From NCBI RefSeq assembly GCF_041381155.1, contig NC_091142.1, positions 8,985,340 to 9,049,339 on the forward strand: DNA of 64,000 nucleotides. Direction: 5' to 3'. The notes under the pieces were generated by a model that was given only the letters and a program-made list of their open reading frames with translations, made no database searches and was not told the origin of the DNA. The stretch is from Argopecten irradians. Lineage: Eukaryota > Mollusca > Bivalvia > Pectinida > Pectinidae. The position numbers and the translations under genes are program-made. Every line of letters begins with the position of its first letter. Position 1 is the stretch's first letter. Shown here piece by piece: positions 22,421-33,239 of the stretch.

Positions 22421-24207
22421 TATATACTGTAAGTAGGTTTAACACTTCCGTCAGTGTAAGTGACCTGTCTACAAGGGTAATAACTTCCTAATGGAGTTAG
22501 AAAACAATGTGCGTCTGTGGTAGTCGTTTAATAACAGGACGCTGGCCCACTTGATGTCAGTATCACATGATAGCACGCAAGATGAGTCGGAAAAATATAT
22601 CTGTTATAAATCCTCTGTTTTACATAAAAATGTATGGAGACGTTGCCATGACAACGAAATATTGTTTGTATATGACTGTTAGTCTATAACTTTGCAATAT
22701 TTTGTAGGGTAAAAAAATATTGAGTTTACTTATACTGATAGAGTTATTCACCTAACGAAGATATCATCTAATTGGAAAATACGATAGTTAATCAGGCTTG
22801 CAATACCTGGGAAATCACGAGCTAGTATGGCACATTCTGCATATATATTCATAGCTTTCTTAATTTTACAAAAAAATAATTACAAAAAAATAAAACTTGA
22901 CTTTATTTTTACAGAGATTTTCGAAACCGATAATATTAAAACACTTAATAATATATATAAACCCTTCACAAATTATCAGCTTAGATTCGCCGTGTGGAAA
23001 TTGAAAGAAAACAACACATGACAGGTTATATAACTTACTCTTTATGTCTGTTTCTATATTTAGCAAACAAGCAATTTTGCACATGACTTACAAATGCACA
23101 CATCACGCGCCCGTTTCAGAGGCATCTGAGGGGTTTTTCTAAACTTATAGATATTTCTCTATTTTGTATTTAACATACAAGTGCATGTTTACAGTCGCCA
23201 CATCCTCGATATTCCAGGGGTTCCGATCACTTACGATCTCTCGTAAGTGATCGGAGCCCCTGGAATATCGAGGACGCAGTCGCCACAATGGAGTAAACAG
23301 TTCGGTTACGGTGCGGGGACGCCACAGTTTCGTAGGATATTTTTAGACAAGCACAGTAACGTGTACCTTATTTATCTATTTAATTTTGTCGAAACTTTTT
23401 ATGCATTATTAACCCCACTGGAATTATTGATGTTTATTTGTTATTTTTGTCTCTAGTCGCACTTTTACTTCTTGAATTTGGTGAGGTCGACAAATATTAC
23501 AAATGTGTCATGTACATGTATGAGTTTTGTATGGTGTGCAGAGTTATCCATAGACCACCAGTTTAACGCCAAAATGTGCTGGATCCAGCGGTGGCACCAA
23601 TTTTGCCCCCTATCCTTAAATTCTGACGTCACATCAATTTTTATGGTGAGCAGTCAATATTAGATTTCATAATTACAAGAATTATTGGTATTTTGTTCAG
23701 GAAAATTATCTGATTATCTAACCAACACGACATACAAAACTATGATTCACGCATTTGTCAGACGTCATCAGGGTTTTGATCTTATATGCTTAGATCATAT
23801 TTTATTATCTACATAACAGACTATGACCTGTAATTACACATTATTTGTTTAGATTGTGACGTGAACACCAATCCCCTGTGTTACACGGGCATAGAATCAC
23901 ATTTAAATTCATTAAACAGTATAGATGATTTTTTTCCAGATCAAGAGGCAGACTCAAAGTGTTGAGTGCATTTGACTCTGGGAATGAATTATTCGGCTGT
24001 GTAAAGTCTGATTGCTATACATAAGTTGGAATATTTAGTCGACAAAGCAGGAAAGAAGAGAGGTTTGACAACTTTTTATATCAACATGCTAATAAATACA
24101 CCAGAGAAAGGAAGGAACCGAACCCACCATCTTAGATCTTTTTATAACTAACAAAGACGAAATGATAAGAAATATTGTTCATGAAAATTCCTTTGGGACC
24201 AGCGATC
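22421..24207. other. No gene seen apart from a hairpin at 23203
   Basis: Open frames at 22827-23021, 23247-23456 and 23472-23663 have no domain or splice support. One of them runs through the hairpin. Confidence 0.4.
23203..23276. mobile_element. Small hairpin insertion with 11-bp direct repeat
   Basis: CCTCGATATTCCAGGGG pairs with CCCCTGGAATATCGAGG and CCGATCACTTACGA with TCGTAAGTGATCGG. The same 11 bases, CAGTCGCCACA, stand on both sides (23192-23202 and 23277-23287), as expected of a target duplication. The arm word GAATATCGAGG also occurs near 31730, 36590, 37970 and 38030. Confidence 0.75.
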
Positions 24208-24210
24208 ATT

Positions 24211-24574
24211 AAAGATGCTCCATCGCTGACAAATGGTATTTTTTCACTATCAAAAACAGGAGCAGACGATATAGCATTTTTCTTCAGTTGCAAAAGTTAC
24301 TTACTTTACACCATTACCACTATTGAAAAGTTTGAGCTTCTTATTTTACTTCAAGTCAAAAATATGAAAAAATAATTAATTGCATCCCGAAAAAATTCTG
24401 TGGCACTATATCCTATATGGAATGAAGTGCTGATTGCACATGCACCAAAGACAAAATAAATTATTTTATAATATTTTTTTGTGTTAATTAGACATATATA
24501 TATACACGATTGAACACCAATTATTGTTCAAATGATGAATATTATTTATGCTCTGTCAGCGGTGGAGCATCTTT
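24211..24574. mobile_element. 360-bp MITE, AAAGATGCTCCACCGC family, copy 1
   Basis: Short inverted ends AAAGATGCTCCA and TGGAGCATCTTT. Inside are GACAAATGGTATTTTTTCAC and GCATGCACCAAAG-like words shared with four other copies in this window. An open frame across it is conserved only because the repeat is conserved. Confidence 0.85.
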
Positions 24575-25678
24575 AATTACTCGTTATCATTTCATTTTTA
24601 ACACATTTGAACTCTTCTAGTTCCAAGTCAGGAACAGTCCTTTGCTCATGTTTATGGGTGAATTAACTGATACTCCAGTGCACCCTGTCAAAACTAGTCC
24701 ATGTCTAACCCGGATCCTTGTCTATTTCGGCTTAGTTGCATGGGATTTTCCTTCTTAACGCTTATGAAAATGTGTATACAAAAAAATCGTCTGATTTTGG
24801 TTTTCGTCCACGTATAAGTCGCACTGGTGTATATGTCGCACTCCCGATTTTCAGGGGAAAAAGTCGCGACTTATACTCCGAAAAATACGGTAATTGGAAA
24901 CCTGCCTACACTGGTCAAATATTATGGTCTCGATGACATTCAGTTTAAACAAGTTATACTACATCCTTGATATTCATTATATCCACCTCTGGACTATCTC
25001 ATAGTAAAACTGGAGGCAGCTCAGGAGAAACGCTGACCAATCACTAGCTGCAATATTGTAGCTCAAAAGACTTTTTGACAGAAAATGGTGTCGGCCGAAA
25101 GGTATAGTAGGCCGGGTACGTATATTCGTTCAAACCAATCACAGGCCTGCGAAGACTTTATTAGAAGATTATAGAGAGTGACGCCCGACATCAAACTCAT
25201 GCATTCAACCACAGTGTAACATTATATGGTTATTTTGGTGTACATCAAAGGACTAAATCACATGTTCTGTTGCCTGTAGTTTTACTATGAAATAGTCCAG
25301 GTGTGTCGCGTGTATGTTGGACATAACGTTAGTTACAGTAACCCCTGTAGTATCGAGGATGGTTATACTAATGTATTGTCAAACATAAAAGATAAATAAA
25401 TCCCAAAAACATAAGAAGGCAGTTACTGAAAATCTACATATTTATTTTCCATTTTCATTACACGTACTAATCTTTCCTCTTAATCTAATAAGACAGTATG
25501 TCCTTGCACTTGTTGGGGGATTGAGTCATGCACTTAAGATTGAAATATGTCTTTTTACAATATGCAACCAATATACATGTATATATACATATCATTATGT
25601 AAATGATAGAAAACAACTCAGGTACACACTCTTGCAAAAATTGAAAATGCGTAAACAGCTAGTTGAAATAAATATCCT

Positions 25679-25846
25679 GTCTTTGCATATTACAGACCAT
25701 AGGTATTCATTCTACCGTCATTATTTTGTGAGCCCAATTCAAGTCGTTTTCTCCAACAAGTAAGACCTTTTACGCTCGCAAACACATGACGTCATGATTA
25801 ATAGTTACTCGCAAGGGCAGGTACCTCTGTAATATGTAAATACAGA
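25679..25846. mobile_element. MITE, GTCTTTGCATATTACAGAG family, copy 2
   Basis: Starts GTCTTTGCATATTACAGA and ends CTCTGTAATATGTAAATAC. The interior shares CGTCATTATTTTGTGAGC and CTCGCAAACACATGACGTCA with the copy at 59442. Confidence 0.7.
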
Positions 25847-26532
25847 ATTAAAAGTTTCTATCAATTTTTTTCCCTTAGATTTTATTGACTTTTCCATGCA
25901 TCGGAAGTTATTTAAAAAGTTGCTAAGAAATATGTTTTATATTTGATATTTTAAGTATAATTTTATTTTATTTTCAAAAGAAGATTTGAGAAATTGTTCC
26001 ACCATCGCCTCACTACCCTTGCAAAACTTAAATTATTACAACAATGTACTTCAAAATGAAGCATACCAACAACATTTCAGAATGCACTTTCAAATCCAAT
26101 CTTAGTCAGCCATCTTCAGAAATAAATATTAATAAGCTTCAGGACTCAACAAAAAACAAATGCTAACAATAACAAGCTTAAGGTGAATGTATGTTTATAT
26201 CAGTTAGTATTGTGATTGCTAACGAATGAAACAGATTGTTAAACTATTAATAGAAATATACTCTGTCAACAATATAAACACATTAATCAAAAATAGATAA
26301 ATATTTAATAATTAGATATAGATAATTATTTATTTAATAGATATTAATTCTTATGAATAGAGACACACATAATAGAAATAGAATTTGTTAAATAATTAAA
26401 AATAGATATTTTTATATATTAAAGACTAGGTTAACAAAACAAGAAAAATGTGATTGAGGTCAAAGTTACTGTAAACAGACACAAACATTTGTGTGATTAA
26501 ATATTGTAGGTGATGAGAAATTGTAAAAGTAA

Positions 26533-26614
26533 ACTATTTCACCCCTGAAATTTCATAATGGACTGGTCTAAACTTTGATTTAGAATAGTCTAAATGTACC
26601 TTCAGGGGTGAAAG
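26533..26614. repeat. About 80-bp hairpin
   Basis: CTATTTCACCCCTGAA is answered by TTCAGGGGTGAAAGAG, and TGGTCTAAA by a TAGTCTAAA word inside it. Probably a small MITE. Confidence 0.55.
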
Positions 26615-27764
26615 AGTTAATACCCATTAAACAGGGACAGGTACAGTGGTATAGAAATATAAAATCCAAAATCAAATCACAGCTAGTAAACAATTGTAAG
26701 CGATCAAAATGTAAAATTATCTCACCAAGAAAATCAGTTAATTTACAGTAGTGCAAATCAAACAATATGAAGTGAACATTGTAAGTAGATTACTTACGAT
26801 TTTAAAGATATATAATTATTAAACACCACATTGAATTTCAAAATTAATTTGTTGTGTGTACTTAAGTATAGGTAATTCCAAGATTTAGATAGACAAGAAG
26901 AAAATCATATAAAAGTAAATTATCAAAGCAAAAAATATCCCAAATTAAGCTATCTGTAACCAATGAAATTATTAGAGCTATTTTTAAACCAGGAAATCCC
27001 CAAATGGGAAAACTACCCTTTCATTAATTATGGCTTTTTTTTTATTATGTGCTGGTTTTGAGATACCAAATGAATGTTGGACAGGTATGAACACTGTTGA
27101 TGACACATGTAGTTCCACCTTCCAGTGTTTGTGACGTCATATTTTGTATCGGTTGATATTTTTATGTCGCACAAGTAAGTAAGACCAACATTGATTTTTT
27201 CAAAGCCCACATATCCTAGCCAAATTGTCTTTCTTTTTTTACTCCGGAAAAATCCCAAAATATATCATTGCTTTTGTAATCTCCCTTCCATGTATTGCCC
27301 TAATTCATCCAAGTAAGCAAGAGACCCAGAGGGCCTGTATTGTTCATCTGGTTAATTCAGTGGAATTTGAGTGGCCCATCCCATAATGATGCTACCAATC
27401 AAATTTGGTTCATTTTGAGCTGCAGTTATGATGAAGTTTATTGTTGACAAACAGATACGAGACGTCATAAAAATGAAAAAACTATCATGTACGACTCCAA
27501 AACTTGACTTGTAAACATCACTTGATAAGTTATTACATGAAGAATTCAACAGATTGGCAAGTACAACGTTACACAGCTATGTAGAATGTAATCCAAAATA
27601 TGCAAGAAATGCATCTAAAATTGAGGAATAAGATATAACGATATAATTTTGTATCATTTCTAAAAATTCTACATATTATGGGTAGGTAAAAATTGAGGGT
27701 TTTTCAAATGACAATGTTATCTAGTCAAACATTGACCAAAAAATATATTCACTGTAAATATTGA

Positions 27765-28150
27765 AATTTACATAGAGGGGATAAGCTCAAATTTACTCAA
27801 GAGGGATAATCCAAAATTTACATAAGGGGGATAACCTAAAATTTACACAAGGGGGATAATCCAAAATTGACACAAGGAGGATAACCTCAAATTTACACAA
27901 GGGGGATAATCCAAAATTTACACAAGGGGGATAACCTCAAATTTTTACATGGGGGATAATCTAAAATTTACACAAGGGGGAAAGCCTCAAATTTACACAA
28001 GGGGGATAATCCAAAATTTACACAAGGGGGTTACCCTAAATTTACACATGAGTGATAACCCAAAGTTTACAAAAAGGGGCATAACTCAAAATTTACACAT
28101 GAGTGATTGCCCAAAGTTTACAAAAAGGGGCATAACCCAAAATATACACT
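27765..28150. repeat. About 24-bp tandem repeat (ACACAAGGGGGATAAT)
   Basis: About 15 copies of CCAAAATTTACACAAGGGGG followed by ATAA, changing to ACACATGAGTGAT variants at the right. It lies just past the 3' end of the minus-strand gene that ends at 28480. Confidence 0.9.
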
Positions 28151-28479
28151 CGTTATTACTTGAAGGCCTTTAAACACTAAAAATGTTCTCCATGCGTAAA
28201 ATTTGGTGTACATTATATTAGCAAGTGAATGTACAAAAAACAATACCCTCAAATGGTTACACATGCAAATCACGAAAAATAAATGGCTGTGAATATTTTA
28301 AATTTACAGTACTTATTTTCTTTTATCAACTTTTTAGTGCTTAAAATGAATTAAAAACAAACATGTAATAGTTATGAATTAAAACACTAACATTTAACAT
28401 AACCTTTAAATGTATTAAAATCAAGTGTCATTTGTTAACAGACCACAAACATGCAGGTTTTTCCTAACGCAGTCATCCG

Positions 28480-31400
28480 TCACTTGTATCCGTCGTATTT
28501 GATTGGAGGAAAATGATCCACTCTGACCGGTTCCTCATAGTGAGGCGGATTATACAGACCCCACTTTGGCATGGGAATCTCCATTGGGTAGGGCTGTTTG
28601 AAGGTGAAGCGTCCCTGGTAGGATTTGTTATGGGACATGGGACGAAGGACATCCTTCTGCATCACTTCGTTTGTGTAAGATATGAAATCGTCATGCGTCC
28701 GGCTCGTTGGCTTGGATGGACGTTCATAGTGCCAGTTCACTTTCTTGTAGTCGGCTGTGAAACAAGTTGATAAGAACATTATATATATCGACAATCATTA
28801 AACATTTTTGATTTGATAGTATTGTAATTTACAAGATATATCATACATTGTTGTGGCTCTAACCGGGGGGCCACCTCAGTTAAAACTAACCTAGGCAAAA
28901 TATTCTACCGATTAAGCTACCTGGTAGAAATGATCGACCCGATCCCTCATGGTCTGATCCACTCTCCTTATTTGCTTATTTGCTCCAAAGACCCAATTCC
29001 TTCTTTGCATAATTGGTGGGGAAGAATTGGGTTTGAACCTTAATCTAATTACACTTCCAATCAAGCTACCTGGTCACTTATGTTTTATCAAGCCCTGCTA
29101 CTACACTTTGAGGAACAGAATCTAAAACTCTTTCTATTATGTGATGAACAGGATCTAAAACTCCTTAATGTTTTATGATCAATAGAATCTAAGACTGCCC
29201 TGTATATATCTTACAATCAATAAAAGACTGCCCCCTCCCCCACCTACCCCCACCCGAACCCCATGTCGATTAACTGACTTACATCTCCTGATAGTGTTGA
29301 TGTTCCTGTTGAACCAGTCTGGGTGCTGTGATGACGATTTCCTGGCGTACCAGTCAGGATGTGGTCCCCCCCATTTCTGCCAGCCATTCTGTCAACAGGA
29401 CAAACAGGGTACATATTAATACCAATCAAAACACCTCAACTTATATTAGTTTGGACCTTGTCAGAATCATTTCAGGCCAGTTTCAGCTAAATCTCACTGA
29501 TAGAAGTTGGAGAAAAAGTTCAAAATAAGTTTTCAAGATGGCAGCTGTGGCGGCCATCTTTGAATTCAGATTGACCTGTAAAAATTAACAATTGTGAACA
29601 CTAGGTCAAGACCAATTTTTATCAGGTAAGTTCCCCTTAAATCCAACTGTTTGAACTTGAAAAGACGTAAAATAATTTATGCCCTGCAGACAACAACGAA
29701 CAATTTAAGCATGATGGCTATATATGTGCCGTTTCATCCCTAAACAAGAGATCCCAGAGTGGAATTGGCGCCACCAAAGAATGATCTATGTCTGGACAAC
29801 AGAAAGAGGGATCTTTCCCAGCATTCAAACTGTTTACTACATACTATATACTTATAAACTGAGAAAGATCCTTTCAGATTACTTATCTGGCAGAAACAAA
29901 CTTCAATTATCAAAATCCAAGAGTTGCATTACCTGTCAATCTCATCTGCGTGACCAGATAAGTCCAAAATGCACTAGACCCCGTTCAGGAACCTGCACAT
30001 GAAATATCGAGAAAAAAACCTTCATTATCACCACTTTCTGAGAAATAAGCGGTAACAAACTTTAACTATCAACATCCAAGATGCCCGCCTACGTGCCAAC
30101 ATGTGGACCGATCTGTCCCCAAAAACAATATGCACAACTAGGGTCCTAGGGGAACCGACATATGAAATTCAAGTACTTATACATGGAAAATCGCGTTAAT
30201 CAAACTTTAACTATCAAAATCCAGATGGCCGCCGGTGGACTATCATAGACAGATTGATACCCAAAATGCAATATGCACAACTATGGCCCTAGGAGAACCT
30301 ACATATGAAATTTTTGAAAGATCCCTTCACAACTTTCTAGAGAATAGCGGGTAACAATACTGTAAACTATCTAAATCCAAGAATGGCCGCTCAGTCGGCC
30401 ATCTTGTTGACAGATAGGTCCCCAAAATGCAATATGCACAACTAGGGGCCTCTAGTGGAACCTACATTGTGAAATTTGAGAAAGATCCCTTTCAACAGCT
30501 TTCCTGAGAAATAGCGGTAAAACAAACTTTAACTATCAAAATCCAAGATGGCCGCCAGTCGCCCATCATGTTGACGCGATTGGACCAAAATGTCAATGCC
30601 CACAACTAGGGCCCTAGGGGAACCTACATGTGAAATTTGAGAAGATCCTTTCAAAGTACTTCCTGGTGAAATAGCGGTAACAAAACTTTAAGCTATCCAA
30701 AATCCAAGATGGGCCCGCCCAGTCGGCCATCTTGTTGACCGATTGGTCCCCAAAATGCAATATGCACAATAGGCCCTAGGGGACACCTACATGTGAAAAT
30801 TTTGATGAAAGAACCCTTCAGTACATTCTGGGAATAATAGCGGTAACAAACTTTAACTATCAAAAAGATCCACGAAGGCCTGCCAGTCGGCCCATCTTTG
30901 TTGGGCCGCGAAGTAGGTCCCAAAATGGCACTCTGCACAACTAAGGCCCTAGGGGTAACCTACATGGTGAAAATTTGAGAAAAGATCCCTTCAACAGACT
31001 TCTTGAAAATAGCGGTAACAAAACTTTAACTATCAAAATCCAAGATGGGCCGCGCATCGGCATCTTTGTTGACCGAGCTTGGTTCCCAAAAATGCAATAA
31101 TGCACATCTGAGGGCCCGTAGGGGAACCTACATGAGTGAAATTTTGAGAACGATCTCCGTCACAGCTTTCTGAGAAATAGCGGTAAACAAACTTTAACTA
31201 TCTAAAATCCAAGATGGCCGCCAGTCCGGCCCTCTTTTTGACCGACTGTGGTCCCAAAAATGCCATTATGCACAACTAGGCCCTAGGGGAACCTACAAGT
31301 GAAATTTGAAAGAAACCCTTCACAGCTTTCCTGAGAAATAGCAAAAAAGTCAACTTACATGTGCTATATCAGGGCTACTGGAGTGGTACCTTTTCAGGAG

Positions 31401-32696
31401 TAGAGGTCGGCCTGCCTAAAAACAAAATATCATCACATTATCACTCAATTATTTACAGTCAATGAGTCAAATCATCCTAGACATTTTGGCATAGCAAAAG
31501 TGAAGGCTTTGTCTTCAACAGCAGATGAGCAGTTCATTTGGTCCTTTCATGTACATCAAAATAATTAAATAACGGTACATTGTGGTTAACTTTGTTGGTA
31601 GTCACTCTTCAAAAGAAGTTAATGCTGGCCTGTGATTGGTCAGTTTTTCTCACCTGAACTGCATTCAGTTTTCCTATGAGATGCTATGTATAGGATATAG
31701 TGCTGGGGTGGATATATCAACAGTGAAAGTAACCTCTGGAGTATCGAGATGCACCAAAATGTACATACAGTGTATGCTGTGTTTACATATTACAGAGTTT
31801 TAAAAATTATCTGCTGTTTCGGATGTCGGTATATAATTAAGTTATCAATTGTGTCATATTATGTGTTTACGCATATCGGCGCATGACAATGGACAAAAGA
31901 CAATTGCAAAAAAAAGTGTGTCAAATTTTTTTCATTAAACCATTACTAACATAACTTTGTGCATTAATCATAACTCATAAGGAGAAAACTTCAATTATTG
32001 TCACAATTTACATGAACCTGCATTAAATTTTACTATTAAAGAAGCAACATGTAAAATATATAAAATGTAGAATACTGTCATAGGTAAAACTCTCTCAGCC
32101 ATGCTAAATGTTTCTGATGTACATGAACAGACAGTTATATAAATTGTCATCCATAAAAAATATGCTTATAACTTTTAGACATGCAATCAAGCAGTCTTAA
32201 ATTCGATTTCAGTTGTAATTAAGGCAATCTTAAAATTGTGACGTCCTGTTTTATAAATATGTTTAAAACAACTTTTAACTATTTTCGTTTCACAGAATTC
32301 TGTATTTGGCAAACTAAATTATAATTCTAATTGATAACCGTTACTCAAATGCATGCCAGTGTTACAAATACATATATTGTACATGTAAGCATACACATAC
32401 ATTGTATCACAGGAGTTTGACGTTCTGTCAATAATATATAGCATACATATATTAAAAAATACCCCTATATACTATATGTTTTTTATATTGTATATAGGGG
32501 TATTTTTTAATATATGTATGCTATATATTATTGACAGAACGTCAAACTCCTGTGATTGTATACACAACTGTACATTTAGCTGAGAGGCTTTCCAGAAGAT
32601 TTATATTGCCCTTTATTTATATAAGGAACATAAAACTCTATCTCAGAAATAAAATGAGTATTTTAACGAGGTATTTAAAGCCGTCATGCTTACCAT
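28480..32696 (-). CDS. 146-aa Trp/Tyr/Pro-rich probable axonemal protein, four exons
   Basis: Coding segments, 5' to 3': 32694-32696 (the ATG itself), 31359-31415, 29283-29388, 28480-28754. All junctions are GT/AG (donors GTAAGC, GTAAGTTG, GTAAGTCA) and the total is 441 nt ending in TGA. The start chosen is the ATG formed by the last three bases of exon 1, followed after splicing by GCAGGC. The upstream ATG at 32746 is out of frame and stops in exon 2. The product begins MAGRPLLLKRYHSSSPDIAH. It is rich in Trp, Tyr, His and Pro, has no signal peptide or membrane segment, and ends with WGLYNPPHYEEP and KYDGYK. Motifs such as SYQGRF and PKWGLYNPP faintly recall sperm microtubule inner proteins, but I could not assign a family. 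Its head-to-head neighbour, the shared X-box and its composition lead me to infer a cilium or flagellum microtubule-associated role. Confidence 0.75.
28855..29075 (-). repeat. Two tRNA-like promoter units (SINE heads)
   Basis: On the minus strand, GGTAGCTTGATTGGAAG then GGTTCAAACCC (about 29075-29013), and GGTAGCTTAATCGGTAGA then a weak GGTTAGAGCC (about 28945-28860), look like box A and box B pairs of tRNA genes. Neither folds into a convincing cloverleaf. They lie in the last intron of the gene ending at 28480. Confidence 0.45.
29440..29600 (-). repeat. Diverged relative of the 146-bp satellite monomer
   Basis: The order of words (CCTTGTCAGAATCATTTCAG, GTTTCAGCTAAATC, AAAAGTTCAAAATAAG, TTTTCAAGATGGCAGC, GCGGCCATCTT) mirrors the satellite read on the minus strand. 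A second relative is at 62740-62900. Both are single copies, so the satellite probably grew from such a dispersed element. Confidence 0.6.
29735..31345. repeat. About 160-bp tandem repeat, about nine copies, noisy
   Basis: Copies contain CCAAGATGGCCGCCAGTCGG, CCCAAAATGCAATATGCACA, GCCCTAGGGGAACCTACATG and ATAGCGGTAACAAACTTTAA in that order. They differ chiefly by single-base gains and losses, often in short runs. The array fills most of the intron between coding exons 31359-31415 and 29283-29388. Confidence 0.85.
31785..31900. repeat. Diverged fragment of the GTCTTTGCATATTACAGAG MITE
   Basis: TGTTTACATATTACAGAGTT and TTATGTGTTTACGCATATC resemble the MITE at 17879; the centre is badly diverged. 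It lies in the first intron of the gene starting at 32696. Confidence 0.35.
32408..32554. mobile_element. Palindromic MITE with 7-bp target duplication, copy 2
   Basis: Same arms as 20155-20308 (CAGGAGTTTGACGTTCTGTC and complement), near-perfect hairpin, flanked by ATTGTAT on both sides (32401-32407 and 32555-32561). It lies in the first intron of the minus-strand gene, about 140 bp from exon 1. Confidence 0.92.
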
Positions 32697-32953
32697 AACT
32701 TAGGCTGGCTGGCAGGAATAGATAGAAACTGGGCGGTGGAAGCCATGACGGACGTACGCACTCGGGCCGCTTACGCTCTCAACACAATAACATTTAACTT
32801 TATCGATCAATATTAAAATACCTCAAAATTATCCACAAATCTCTGATATTTCTGCGTTTTATTCTTTATTTTTTTCTTCGTTTTGTTTGTTCAGTTGTCG
32901 CTGACATCGCAGCCTTGCAGAAATATTAACGAAAATCGGATACCGATGTTTCA

Positions 32954-32968
32954 GTTTCCCTTAGCAAC
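32954..32968 (-). promoter_or_regulatory. RFX X-box
   Basis: Minus strand GTTGCTAAGGGAAAC fits the X-box pattern RYYNYY, 1-3 spacer bases, RRNRAC (here GTTGCT, AAG, GGAAAC). RFX factors use such sites to switch on ciliary genes in many animals. It stands about 260 bp from the minus-strand start codon and 270 bp from the plus-strand one. Confidence 0.6.
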
Positions 32969-33032
32969 GTTTGTAAACTGATCCTTAGTTACCACATTAA
33001 TAAATGAAGATCGCGATTGATTTTTTTTCTCA

Positions 33033-33047
33033 TTTTCCATTAGCAAC
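33033..33047 (-). promoter_or_regulatory. Second, weaker X-box-like site
   Basis: Minus strand GTTGCTAATGGAAAA matches the 5' half of the X-box and most of the 3' half, but ends AA instead of AC. Confidence 0.35.
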
Positions 33048-33239
33048 ACCTAGATAATTTCATTCCATCAAGAGTGAATCCAAATTTATCAACATTTTGT
33101 GTTGTTAATAGCTAATTACCTACGATACCCGTCAAACTAGCTAACAACTAAGCGGGCACCTGCTGTTTGTAATGATATAAGCGACGTGAACAGGGGTGGC
33201 AACTACAGTGGACTGACAGAAGAAATAATATCGGGTAAA

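Larger units (their letters stand above)
24580..27760. other. Intergenic; repeats only
   Basis: Contains a MITE at 25679-25846, a hairpin at 26533-26614 and, at about 27300-27360, an element end (AGACCCAGAGGGCCTGTATT) of the kind seen at 62365. Also present are diverged words of the family carrying AGTAACCCCTGTAGTATCG (25330-25375). No coding exon could be supported. Confidence 0.4.
32747..33239. promoter_or_regulatory. Bidirectional promoter of the head-to-head gene pair
   Basis: About 0.5 kb separates the exon 1 sequences of the minus-strand gene (out-of-frame ATG at 32746, coding ATG at 32696) from the ATG of the plus-strand gene (33240). It contains a full X-box-like site at 32954-32968, a second TAGCAAC site at 33033-33047 and a GGTAAC half-site (minus strand) at 32988-32993. 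No TATA box is clear on either strand. Co-regulation is inferred. Confidence 0.55.

Noticed and set aside
24175-24375. Open frame with KDAPSLTNGIFSLSKTGADD, similar to one at 58082-58285
   Set aside because: The similarity comes from a shared 360-bp MITE, not from protein conservation.
28855-29075. tRNA genes on the minus strand
   Set aside because: Box A and box B are visible but the arms do not pair into a cloverleaf; read as SINE heads.
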